60,654 bases of DNA, taken from assembly GCA_052389755.1 (NCBI GenBank), contig JBQTHP010000006.1, forward strand, positions 1 through 60,654, given 5' to 3'. The stretch is from JBQTHP01 sp052389755 (lineage in GTDB: Bacteria; Pseudomonadota; Gammaproteobacteria; Steroidobacterales; Steroidobacteraceae). Below are positions 32,781 through 40,691 of the stretch, piece after piece; the stretch's first letter is position 1, and the number at the start of each line of letters is the position of its first letter. The notes below the pieces were generated by a model. The model saw nothing but the letters and a program-made list of their open reading frames with translations. It did no database searches and had not been told where the DNA came from. The position numbers were made by a program, and so were the translations under genes.

Positions 32781-34064
32781 ATGGATACCGCTAGTTACGT
32801 CGACTCCTACTACGCGGCGACGGCCCATCCGTCCCCGCTGAGGCCGCCCCTTGCCGGCACGCTCGAGTGCGATGTCGGCGTGATCGGCGGCGGCATCGCG
32901 GGCTGCTCTGCTGCGCTGCACCTGGCCGAGCGGGGCTACCGGGTCACGCTGCTCGAAGCGCATCGCGTCGGGTGGGGCGCCTCCGGTCGAAGCGGCGCGC
33001 AGGCGATCGCCGGTGTGGCGTGCGGCCAGGAGAAGCTCGAGCACCTCGTGGGCACCGACGGCGCGCATGCGATCTGGCACGTGACGGTCGAGGGTCTCGA
33101 GCTCATCCGCACACTGATCGCGAGTCACTCCATCGCGTGTGACTGGGTCTCCGGCCATATGCTCGCGGCAATCAAGCCGCGGCACGTGCGTGAGCTGCGC
33201 GCGGAGCTCGAATTGCTGGGCGGGCGGTACGACTATCGAGGACTGCGTCTCCTCGCCCGCGACGAAGTGCGCAACATCCTCGCGACCGACCGCTACATCG
33301 CGGCGCTGTACGACCCGAACGGCGGGCACCTCCATCCGCTGAACTACACGCTCGGCCTCGCGGCCGCGTCCGAACGGGCGGGCGCGCAGATCTTCGAGCA
33401 CACGCGCGCGCTCGATTACGCGGCGCGCAACGGGTTCGTGCACGTGCGCACGCCGGTCGGCGAGTTGCGCTGCCGACATCTCGTTCTGTGCGGCAACGTC
33501 TATCTGGGCGATGCCGCGCCGTCGCTGCGCTCCAGGATCATGGCCGTCGGCACGTACATCGTCGCGACCGAGCCGCTCGGCGCGGAGCGCGCTGACGCGC
33601 TGATTCGCAACGGCGCAGCGGTCGCCGACATGAACTGGGTGATCGATTACTTCCGGCTCACCGCGGATTCGCGACTGCTGTTCGGCGGGCGCGTCAGCTA
33701 CTCCGGCCTCGATCCGTTTCGCAGCGCGCCAGCCACGCGCGCGCGCATGGTCAAGGTATTTCCGCAGCTCGCCGACGTGCGGATCGCGCACGCCTGGGGC
33801 GGCTACCTCGACATCACGCTGAACCGCGCTCCGAACTTCGGCCGGCTCGCGCCGAACGTGTACTTCCTGCAGGGCTTCTCGGGACACGGCATCGCACTGA
33901 CCGGCATCGCCGGCAAGCTCGTCGCGGAGAGCATCGCCGGCACCGCCGAACGATTCGATGTGTTCGCGCGGATTCCCCACCGGAACTTTCCCGGCGGCAT
34001 GGCGTTCCGTCGTCCAGCACTCATGTTCGCGATGCTGTATTACCGGCTGCGCGATCTGCTTTAG
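32781..34064 (+). CDS. puuB: gamma-glutamylputrescine oxidoreductase (FAD-dependent)
   Basis: A 427-residue DAO-family flavoenzyme. The FAD-binding VGVIGGGIAGCSAALHLAERGYRVTLLEAHRVGWGASGRSGAQ starts at residue 31. The C terminus contains AHAWGGYLDITLNRAPNFGRLAPNVYFLQGFSGHGIALTGIAGKLVAE, the second FAD-contact region of this family. PuuB oxidises gamma-glutamylputrescine to the aldehyde. It is divergent from puuD and followed after 15 bp by the exported crystallin-like protein gene. Confidence 0.94.
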   Translation: MDTASYVDSYYAATAHPSPLRPPLAGTLECDVGVIGGGIAGCSAALHLAERGYRVTLLEAHRVGWGASGRSGAQAIAGVACGQEKLEHLVGTDGAHAIWHVTVEGLELIRTLIASHSIACDWVSGHMLAAIKPRHVRELRAELELLGGRYDYRGLRLLARDEVRNILATDRYIAALYDPNGGHLHPLNYTLGLAAASERAGAQIFEHTRALDYAARNGFVHVRTPVGELRCRHLVLCGNVYLGDAAPSLRSRIMAVGTYIVATEPLGAERADALIRNGAAVADMNWVIDYFRLTADSRLLFGGRVSYSGLDPFRSAPATRARMVKVFPQLADVRIAHAWGGYLDITLNRAPNFGRLAPNVYFLQGFSGHGIALTGIAGKLVAESIAGTAERFDVFARIPHRNFPGGMAFRRPALMFAMLYYRLRDLL

Positions 34065-34079
34065 ACAAGGAGTCAGGCC

Positions 34080-34796
34080 ATGGACAGGCGCCATACCAGG
34101 TCGGGTCTCCTCGCGGTGACGGCATTCTTCGCCTTGACCGCGGCCTCTGCACAGACCCCGGATCCGATGCTGCCGGAGGACGCAAGGGACGAGCAGACGA
34201 TGGTGCCCGAGGACGCCGACGATACGGCGCCCGCGCCGACACCGACAGTCGCGCCGACACCGACAGTCGCGCCGACACCGACCGCAGCACCGATTCGTCA
34301 GGCTGCGGCGGGCGATCCCTCTGGCAGCGCGATCCAAAACGGCTGCTGGGTCAGACTGCACGCGAATCGAAACCTTTCCGGTGAAGCGCTCACCCTCGTG
34401 GGACCTCTCGATCTTGCGGAGTTACGCGGTCCGTTCGGTCTCGATCTCGAAGGCAGTGTGCACAGCCTCGAGGTGGGACCGACGGCGACCGTCACGTTGT
34501 TCGCCGACGAACGCTTCGTCGATGAGACCGAGCCATTCCAGCCGGGGCGCCGTGTCCCGGACATCGGGGAGGAATTCGAATCGCTGCGCATTGATTGCTC
34601 GAGAGTACCTGGGATTGCTCGAGAGTACCTGGCGGTTGACGCTTCGCGCGCTGCGGATCCTCAGAAATACTGGCAGTGCTCGGCTTTGGCCGCCTTCTCA
34701 TTCAGAAACCACGTCGAGTCGACGATTCCATCGGCCTCCGGCAGCAGCGTCTCCCGCGTCACGTCGAACGTTGCGGCGGCGAGGCGACAGACATAG
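34080..34796 (+). CDS. exported beta/gamma-crystallin-like protein with PT repeats, stop lost
   Basis: A 238-residue open frame with a good AAGGAG ribosome site. A signal peptide (GLLAVTAFFALTAASAQT) is followed by an acidic stretch and an 18-bp minisatellite encoding PTPTVA repeats (about 34236-34290). The folded part (NGCWVRLHANRNLSGEALTLVGPLDLAEL ... LEVGPTATVTLFADERF) resembles a beta/gamma-crystallin Greek-key domain. A 20-bp tandem duplication at 34593-34632 shifts the frame. With one copy the protein would end ...IDCSRVPGG and stop, about 58 residues earlier. The present C-terminal tail is therefore read from the antisense of the DsrE-like gene and is probably not meaningful. Confidence 0.75.
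   Translation: MDRRHTRSGLLAVTAFFALTAASAQTPDPMLPEDARDEQTMVPEDADDTAPAPTPTVAPTPTVAPTPTAAPIRQAAAGDPSGSAIQNGCWVRLHANRNLSGEALTLVGPLDLAELRGPFGLDLEGSVHSLEVGPTATVTLFADERFVDETEPFQPGRRVPDIGEEFESLRIDCSRVPGIAREYLAVDASRAADPQKYWQCSALAAFSFRNHVESTIPSASGSSVSRVTSNVAAARRQT
34593..34632 (+). repeat. 20-bp perfect tandem duplication
   Basis: GATTGCTCGAGAGTACCTGG occurs twice head to tail at 34593-34612 and 34613-34632. Because 20 is not a multiple of three, it changes the reading frame of the crystallin-like gene and removes its natural stop (the TGA now at 34637-34639 is out of frame). The perfect identity implies a very recent event or an assembly artefact. Confidence 0.95.
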
Positions 34797-35077
34797 AGAT
34801 TCACCCTGCCCGTCGCCTTCAGCAGCCGCAGGAAGTCGCTGATTTGTACCGGATCGCCATCGCGGGCGAGGCGTTCGCGGAGCCACGCCTCCTCGGCGGA
34901 GTGACGGCCCTCGATGCGCGTCGACTGCGCACCTTCGGGTGTCAGCACCCGTGCCGCCCACAGCACGAACAGTATGTCTACCTGCACACCCTTGCTCGCC
35001 TGCACGAACGCGAACGTAAGCGGCGTGAGCAGTCGGTCGTAGCCGTCGTCGCGCACGATGATTGCCATGCTGTTCAT
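34661..35077 (-). CDS. DsrE/DsrF-like family protein
   Basis: A 138-residue protein started at the ATG at 35077 (another Met is three codons in). The pattern MAIIVRDDGYDRLLTPLTFAFVQASKGVQVDILFVLWAARVLTPEG is that of DsrE/DsrF/TusD-like proteins: beta strand, helix, then a second strand with the family FVLWAA. Cysteines are present near the C terminus (YVCRLAAATFDV and AEHCQYF), possible persulfide carriers. Function in sulfur relay is only a family expectation. Its 3' end overlaps the extended tail of the crystallin-like gene. Confidence 0.78.
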   Translation of the reverse strand: MNSMAIIVRDDGYDRLLTPLTFAFVQASKGVQVDILFVLWAARVLTPEGAQSTRIEGRHSAEEAWLRERLARDGDPVQISDFLRLLKATGRVNLYVCRLAAATFDVTRETLLPEADGIVDSTWFLNEKAAKAEHCQYF

Positions 35078-35090
35078 ACGATAAGACCCG

Positions 35091-36413
35091 TTACGCTGCT
35101 CTGCCGAGCATGCGCTCACGGAGAGCGCGAGCCGAAGGGTTCGCGCGCCTTGCATCGATCCGCTCGGCGATGAGGGCAGCGGCCAGATCGTCGTGCTCGG
35201 CGCGCACCGCCGCTTCGATCAGCGTGAGATCAAGGAGATCCCGCTGCGCGTGACTGCCGCCGAAGCGCGAGGCGATGTTTCGCACGGATCGAAGCAACCG
35301 TACCGCCTGCGCGTAGTCGCCCTCACCGAAGGCTTTGATGGCGAGCGCCACGGGCCGGCCGACGTCCCGCGTGAACGTCGCGTTGTCGTCGTTCCGTTCC
35401 ATCGCGACGGACTGCGCATCGAGCACGGCGGCAACGCCCTGCGGCCGATCCGCGCCGACGAAGGCCATCACCGCGTGCGCGTCATTGAAGGCATAGTTGC
35501 CGGCGGCAGCGATCGGCTCCCACCGATCCGCAAGCGCATTCCATCGATTGCCCACATCGATACCACGCAGCTTCAGGCGCCACAGGAGCGCCGACGCATC
35601 GACCATGTCGAGCACGACCGCGGAGTGTTTGCCGCCAATAGGGCCGTCGAACAGTGCGAGCACTTCATCGATCTGCCCAAGATCGAGATGAAAGAGCGCG
35701 AAGTGCCACCAGTTGTGTACGGCAAGAAAGCTGTCGCGCGACCACGCTTCGGGGTTTGTGCCCATCCAGGCGATGCCGTCGCGCTGCCGGCCCTGCATTT
35801 CCATGACGTGCGCAACCGCGTGCTGCGCCCAGCCGTCTCGCGGCTCGAGCTCGACGGCCCTGCGGCCCTGGCGTTCCGCACGCGCGTAGTCGCCGCATTC
35901 CTCGAGACCGAAAGCGTGCATGCCGAGTACCGCGTGGTAGCCCGGCATGTCCTCACACCATTCGGGCAGGGCGCGCGCGATGCGATCGCGCAGCATGCGA
36001 GAGCTGCCGGTAAAGAAGTCGATCTGGTGCCCGGCCTGCAGCGCGAGGGCATCGGTCGGAAACTCGATCGTTACGTCTTCGAGCGTTCGGCTCGCCTCGT
36101 ACCAGCGGCCTGCGATCAGTTGGCCGATCGCGCGCAGGTGAGCCGCCTCGCGATGCGTTGCCGGTAGCTGCAGCGCGCGTTGCAGCGACTCTTTCGCCAC
36201 CGGCAAGCCGCCTGGTTCGGTACCGAGGAGGTGCAACCAGGCGCGCAGCGCGTGCGCCATGACCATGTCGGGGCTCGCGGCAATGGCGCCGTCCACGACC
36301 GCGACCGGATCGCCGGCATAGCGCTGGAGCAACTCGTTAGCATGCTGGTAGCGTTCGAGGCCGGCGTGGGTTGCGCCGGAGACGCGATTGCCGAGTGCAT
36401 CGTTCAGTAACAT
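35091..36413 (-). CDS. TPR-repeat protein, TTC38 family
   Basis: A 440-residue helical repeat protein. The ATG at 36413 has an AGGAGA ribosome site, so longer frames are not used. Markers include ANELLQRYAGDPVAVVDGAIAASPDMVMAHALRAWLHLL, PGYHAVLGMHAFGLEECGDYARAERQGRRAVELEPRDGWAQHAVAHVMEMQGR and HNWWHFALFHLDLGQIDEVLALFDGPIGG. All fit the bacterial relatives of tetratricopeptide protein 38. Biochemical function is unknown. It is divergent from an AraC-type regulator, which may control it. Confidence 0.87.
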   Translation of the reverse strand: MLLNDALGNRVSGATHAGLERYQHANELLQRYAGDPVAVVDGAIAASPDMVMAHALRAWLHLLGTEPGGLPVAKESLQRALQLPATHREAAHLRAIGQLIAGRWYEASRTLEDVTIEFPTDALALQAGHQIDFFTGSSRMLRDRIARALPEWCEDMPGYHAVLGMHAFGLEECGDYARAERQGRRAVELEPRDGWAQHAVAHVMEMQGRQRDGIAWMGTNPEAWSRDSFLAVHNWWHFALFHLDLGQIDEVLALFDGPIGGKHSAVVLDMVDASALLWRLKLRGIDVGNRWNALADRWEPIAAAGNYAFNDAHAVMAFVGADRPQGVAAVLDAQSVAMERNDDNATFTRDVGRPVALAIKAFGEGDYAQAVRLLRSVRNIASRFGGSHAQRDLLDLTLIEAAVRAEHDDLAAALIAERIDARRANPSARALRERMLGRAA

Positions 36414-36525
36414 GATCAGCTCTCCTGGATATTGGGCGCTACTGTAGGAGTGTCCGGGTATGCACTGAATGACCGGCGCGCCGGATCTCTTGCTCGAAGC
36501 GCTGCGACCCGATCGAGAGGCGTGA

Positions 36526-37479
36526 ATGGATGCTCTTTCGGATGTCCTGCGCATCGTGAGACTGACCGGCGGGGTTTTCCTCGACGCGGAGTTCACCGCC
36601 CCCTGGTGCGTGACGGCCAAGGTCGCACCCGAGGATTGTCGGCCGTTTCTCGAGACCCCTCGACACGTGATCGCCTATCACTGCATCGTCGCCGGGCGCT
36701 TGTGCCTGCAGACGGAGGAAGACGAACCGATCGAGGTGCGCGAAGGAGAGATCGTTCTGCTCGCGCGCAACGACGTCCACCGCATCGGCAGCACGCCGGG
36801 GATGGCGCCCGTGAGCGCGGACGATCTCGTACAAGCGCCCAAGGACGGCGGGCTCGCGCGCATCGTGCACGGCGGAGGCGGGGAGCGCACGCACATCGTA
36901 TGCGGCTTTCTGGGGACGGATACACCCTTCAACCCGCTTCTGGCGACCCTTCCGAAGGTCCTCAAGATCGACTTTCGCCAAGCGCCTTCGGGCTCGTGGG
37001 TCGAGAGCTCATTCATGCTCGCGGCAAACGAGATCGCAGCGGGTCGCGCGGGAGCCGTCACGCTGGTATCGAAGCTATCGGAACTGCTCTTCGTCGAGGC
37101 GGTGCGTCAGTACGTCGCGGCGCTGCCCGCCGAGCAGCGCGGCTGGCTCGCGGGCCTGCGCGATCCCATCGTCGCGCGCGCACTGAGTCTGCTGCATTCA
37201 CGGCCGAACGGTCCGTGGACTGCGGAAGACCTCGCGCGCGAGGTTGGCCTGTCGCGCTCCGCGTTCGCGGACCGGTTCACGACCCTCATCGGAGAACCGC
37301 CGATGCAGTACCTCGCGGCGTGGCGCATGCAGCTCGCGGCGCAGCGGCTACGTGAAGGGCGAGCCTCGGTCTCGCAGGTCGCCCATGAGGTGGGCTACGA
37401 ATCCGAGGCCGCGTTCAACCGCGCCTTCAAGCGCGAGTTCGGTACGCCGCCTGCAACCTGGCGACGAAAGGCCCGCTGA
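36526..37479 (+). CDS. AraC-family transcriptional regulator with cupin-like sensor
   Basis: A 317-residue protein. Residues 10-190 form an AraC_6-type cupin sensor (DAEFTAPWCVTAKV, HVIAYHCIVAGRLCLQ, GEIVLLARNDVHRIGS). Residues 210-315 are the double helix-turn-helix: WTAEDLAREVGLSRSAFADRFTTLIGEPPMQYLAAWRMQLAAQRL, then VSQVAHEVGYESEAAFNRAFKREFGTPPATWR. It is divergent from the TTC38-type gene and overlaps the carbonic anhydrase gene at its stop. Confidence 0.92.
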   Translation: MDALSDVLRIVRLTGGVFLDAEFTAPWCVTAKVAPEDCRPFLETPRHVIAYHCIVAGRLCLQTEEDEPIEVREGEIVLLARNDVHRIGSTPGMAPVSADDLVQAPKDGGLARIVHGGGGERTHIVCGFLGTDTPFNPLLATLPKVLKIDFRQAPSGSWVESSFMLAANEIAAGRAGAVTLVSKLSELLFVEAVRQYVAALPAEQRGWLAGLRDPIVARALSLLHSRPNGPWTAEDLAREVGLSRSAFADRFTTLIGEPPMQYLAAWRMQLAAQRLREGRASVSQVAHEVGYESEAAFNRAFKREFGTPPATWRRKAR

Positions 37480-38102
37480 TGATCTCTGCACTACAAGCGC
37501 TGAAACGCCTCCAGGAAGGTAACCGTCGCTTCGTGTCTGGCGTTCGCGGCCGCGATACCCTCGCGAGCCAGGCGCGCCGGAGCGAGCTGGCGGCGGGCCA
37601 GGAGCCGCTTGCCATCGTTCTCGGATGTTCCGACTCGCGGGTGCCGGCAGAGATCGTGTTCGATCAGGGCCTCGGCGATCTGTTCGTCATCCGTGTTGCC
37701 GGAAACATCGTTGCGCCTTCCCAGGTCGGTAGCGTCGAGTTCGCTGCGGAGCGTTACGGCACGCGGCTCGTCGTGGTTCTCGGCCATTCCGGGTGCGGGG
37801 CCGTTCAGGCCACCCTCGAAGAGCTCAGGCGGCCAACGGAAAACCAGTCGCGGAATCTGCGTTCGATCGTTGATCGTGTTCGGCCGTCCGTGGAGGCGCT
37901 ACTGGCGACGGAGCTCAGGCACGACCCCGACGCGCTGGTGCAGTACGCCATTCGCGCCAACGTACGCATCTCCGCAAGCCATCTGCGTCACGGCTCAGAG
38001 GTCCTCGAACAATTGATCCAGAAGGACGGTCTGCTCGTCGTAGGCGCCGAGTACTCGCTGGAGACTGGCGCCGTCGAGTTTTTCGACCAGGTCGATACCT
38101 AG
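37479..38102 (+). CDS. beta-class carbonic anhydrase
   Basis: A 207-residue enzyme that interconverts CO2 and bicarbonate. Zinc ligands and the catalytic dyad are intact: Cys50, Asp52 and Arg54 in LGCSDSRVP, and His103 and Cys106 in LGHSGCGAV. Its ATG overlaps the AraC stop by one base. It converges on the SulP transporter gene, overlapping it by 4 bp at the stops. Such pairing with SulP carriers is often linked to bicarbonate handling. Confidence 0.95.
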   Translation: MISALQALKRLQEGNRRFVSGVRGRDTLASQARRSELAAGQEPLAIVLGCSDSRVPAEIVFDQGLGDLFVIRVAGNIVAPSQVGSVEFAAERYGTRLVVVLGHSGCGAVQATLEELRRPTENQSRNLRSIVDRVRPSVEALLATELRHDPDALVQYAIRANVRISASHLRHGSEVLEQLIQKDGLLVVGAEYSLETGAVEFFDQVDT

Positions 38103-39859
38103 CCGTTCTTGTATCGGTCTTCGACCGGCAGGGCGTTTTCCTCCGACGCCAGCGCGAGGGCCTGCCCGTACGTAGCTGCGAATCGCGTGAGCGGCGGCCG
38201 CTCGATCACGCCGAGACCCTGCAACACCGCGCGCACCGAGCGCGTCATCTCCGAGAGGATCAGCGTCCGGCCGCGCCGCTCGCAGTCCGCGACGAGATCG
38301 CGGATCGCGCGGGCACCCGTCGCATCGACGAGCGGTACTTCCCCCATGCGGAGGATGAACACGCGGACCCGCGGCGGCAGGTTCGAGAGCATGTCGTCGA
38401 GGCGCGTGGTGGCGCCGAAAAACAGCGGGCCGCGGATCTGATACACCTCCACGCCGGGCGGCAACTGCGCGCGCTGCGTGTATGCATCAGAGCGCGGGCG
38501 CGCGAAATCGTCCACGTCCTCCTCGATGAGCGATGCGTGCGCCTGCACGGCGACCGCCCCGGCCATCTGGTGCATGAACGTGATCGCCGCGAGAACGATG
38601 CCGACCTCGATGGCGAACGTGAGATCGACGAGCACGGTGAGCGCGAACGTCGTCAGCAGGATCAGCCGGTCGGCCATGGGCGCGCGCAATTCGTGCACGA
38701 ACTTGCTCGGCTCGCTCATCGTCCAGGCGACGAGGATGAGCACTGCGGCGAGGCTTGCGAGCGGGATGTACGAGGCCCAGCGCGCGAACAGCATCATGAA
38801 GCCGAGCACGAATATCGCGTGCATCACCCCTGCCAGCGGCGAGCGCGCGCCGGCACGAATATTGGTTGCCGTGCGCGCGATTGCACCCGTAGCCGGCATT
38901 CCGCCGAAGAGCGCGGATGCGCTGTTCGCCACACCCTGCGCCACCAGCTCGCAGTTCGAGCGGTGACGCCTGCCCGTCATGCCGTCGGCCACCATCGCCG
39001 AGAGGAGTGACTCCACACCCGCCAGAAACGCGATCGTGAAAGCGCTCGGCAGCACTTCCCGCACACGTGTGAACGAAAAGTCCGGCATCTGCGGCCAGGG
39101 AAGCCGGTCGGGCAGCTCGCCGAACGTCGAGCCGATGGTGGCGACCGGCAATTGCCACCAGGCCGCGATGAGCGAGGCGGCGAGCACGGCGATCAGGAAT
39201 CCCGGCGCGCGCGGAGCGAATCGGCGCACCGCGACGATGATCCCGAACGCCGTAAGTGCCAGGCCGAGGCTCGCGAGCTGCACGTCGCCCGCATGCGCCC
39301 AGAGCACGGGCCACTTGTCGATGAAATGCGCCGGGACCTCTGCGATCGGCAGGCCCAGAAGATCCTTGACCTGGCTCGTCGCGATGATGACGGCGATACC
39401 GGCCGTAAAGCCGGTGATGACCGGATCGGGGACGTACTTGATCCACGTACCGAAGCGCGCAAGGCCAGCCGCGACCAGGATGATTCCCGCCAGCAGCGTC
39501 GCCAGCACGAGGCCGTCGTAGCCGTGGCGGGCGATCGTGTCGAACACCACGACCACAAATGCGCCGGTCGGTCCACCTACCTGGAAGCGGCTGCCACCGA
39601 GCGCGGAGATGAGAAAGCCGGCGACGACCGCCGTGACGAGGCCCTTGTCCGGCGTGGTGCCGGAGGCGATCGCGAGTGCCATGGCCAGCGGCAGCGCGAC
39701 GATCGCCACCGTAAGTCCGGCCAGCACGTCGTGCCGCAGGTCGGCCAGGTCATATCCCCGGGCGAGCACGGTGATCGACTTGGGAACGAACAGCCGCCAA
39801 TACGCGCGGCTTGCGAATGCCGCGTGTTCTGCGCGGAACTGCCCGGTTTCCTCAATCAA
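38099..39859 (-). CDS. SulP-family anion transporter with STAS domain
   Basis: A 586-residue membrane protein with a TTG start preceded by GGAGGG. It has about 10-12 hydrophobic segments, starting at LRHDVLAGLTVAIVALPLAMALAIASGTTPDKGLVTAVVAGFLISALGGSRFQVGGPTGAF, the SulP signature. The C-terminal 110 residues are a STAS domain (EVYQIRGPLFFGATTRLDDML, VDATGARAIRDLV). SulP proteins move sulfate, bicarbonate or dicarboxylates. The convergent carbonic anhydrase makes bicarbonate plausible but not proven. Confidence 0.93.
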   Translation of the reverse strand: MIEETGQFRAEHAAFASRAYWRLFVPKSITVLARGYDLADLRHDVLAGLTVAIVALPLAMALAIASGTTPDKGLVTAVVAGFLISALGGSRFQVGGPTGAFVVVVFDTIARHGYDGLVLATLLAGIILVAAGLARFGTWIKYVPDPVITGFTAGIAVIIATSQVKDLLGLPIAEVPAHFIDKWPVLWAHAGDVQLASLGLALTAFGIIVAVRRFAPRAPGFLIAVLAASLIAAWWQLPVATIGSTFGELPDRLPWPQMPDFSFTRVREVLPSAFTIAFLAGVESLLSAMVADGMTGRRHRSNCELVAQGVANSASALFGGMPATGAIARTATNIRAGARSPLAGVMHAIFVLGFMMLFARWASYIPLASLAAVLILVAWTMSEPSKFVHELRAPMADRLILLTTFALTVLVDLTFAIEVGIVLAAITFMHQMAGAVAVQAHASLIEEDVDDFARPRSDAYTQRAQLPPGVEVYQIRGPLFFGATTRLDDMLSNLPPRVRVFILRMGEVPLVDATGARAIRDLVADCERRGRTLILSEMTRSVRAVLQGLGVIERPPLTRFAATYGQALALASEENALPVEDRYKNG

Positions 39860-39911
39860 GCACGACCCTCCGGATTTTCATGATCGCTCATGCCGCTGGG
39901 CATTCTCGCGG

Positions 39912-40328
39912 CTATTGGCTCGGGTCGTTAGGGAGCCTCTGCAACCCGGGAACACGGTCGAAGCCTGCGTCGAACGAGAGCACCTCGCGTACTCCGTGCC
40001 GCTGCATGACCGCAACATGAATCGCATCGCGGGCGGACAGAGCGGGCGTGCCGAGCAGGATCGATTTCGCGAGCTCCACGTCATCGAGGTCGATCGCGAA
40101 AACCTCGTCGACGAATCGTCCCAGCGCGTCGAACGCTGGCTGCATCGCATCGCGTCTTCCGATTGCGGCGTAGCGATGCAGGATCTCCTGGAATACCTCC
40201 GCGTCGGTCACGAGGCGGACTTCGTTCAGCACCAGGGTTTCAAGCGCTCGGCGCGCGACCGCGCGGTTCGCGTGCTCCGCGCCTACGAGATACATGGGTA
40301 TATTCGAATCGACGAACACCATCGCCAT
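39912..40328 (-). CDS. vapC: VapC-type PIN-domain toxin
   Basis: A 138-residue PIN protein. Acidic positions: Asp7 in MVFVDSNIPMYLVG, Glu in TDAEVFQEILHRY, Asp in SARDAIHVAVMQRHG and Asp in VLSFDAGFDRVPGL. It overlaps the antitoxin stop by one base (40328). This is the second PIN-based module in the window and is not closely similar to the one at 4766. Confidence 0.9.
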   Translation of the reverse strand: MAMVFVDSNIPMYLVGAEHANRAVARRALETLVLNEVRLVTDAEVFQEILHRYAAIGRRDAMQPAFDALGRFVDEVFAIDLDDVELAKSILLGTPALSARDAIHVAVMQRHGVREVLSFDAGFDRVPGLQRLPNDPSQ

Positions 40329-40621
40329 CAGGACTTGTCACGGCGGCGCGATCCGTAACGCGTTGGTCGCCGTTCCTGAACCGCATACCCGGACTCGATC
40401 TGGGCGTTCATCTCGTCGATATCACCGGACGGGAAATCGAACGACTCGGTCGCTCGAAGCGCAGCGAGCTTCCGCTCGGCCGATTCGCGGGGCTGCTGAC
40501 GCCGCGCATCCCGAAGGGCCTGACGCACCCACTCGGCGACGGTGACCCGGCGCTGGCGCGCCAGACGCTGTATCTCGCGGAGCTCGGCATCGTCGAGCAA
40601 TACCTGCAGGCGCTTACTCAT
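40328..40621 (-). CDS. VapB-like ribbon-helix-helix antitoxin
   Basis: A 97-residue protein started at the ATG at 40621; an upstream start at 40645 would lie inside the operator. SKRLQVLLDDAELREIQRLARQRRVTVAEWVRQALRDAR is a ribbon-helix-helix domain, and FDFPSGDIDEMNAQIESGY is a typical acidic toxin-binding tail. It is coupled to the PIN gene downstream. Confidence 0.87.
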   Translation of the reverse strand: MSKRLQVLLDDAELREIQRLARQRRVTVAEWVRQALRDARRQQPRESAERKLAALRATESFDFPSGDIDEMNAQIESGYAVQERRPTRYGSRRRDKS

Positions 40622-40654
40622 GCCGATGAGTATGAGCGGCTTCACTTAATGAGT
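40616..40654 (-). promoter_or_regulatory. putative VapBC operator, three ACTCAT/ATGAGT sites
   Basis: An inverted pair ACTCAT (40616-40621) and ATGAGT (40626-40631) overlaps the antitoxin start codon. A third ATGAGT lies at 40649-40654. Repeated half-sites at the start of a ribbon-helix-helix gene suggest autorepression. The promoter boxes are not clear. Confidence 0.45.
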
Positions 40655-40691
40655 AAAGAGGCCGCGACATCACCTGTCGCATCGCCGTCGC

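Noticed and set aside
39152..39883. Plus-strand frame opposite the SulP gene
   Set aside because: It is a charged, low-complexity shadow of a well-defined transporter.
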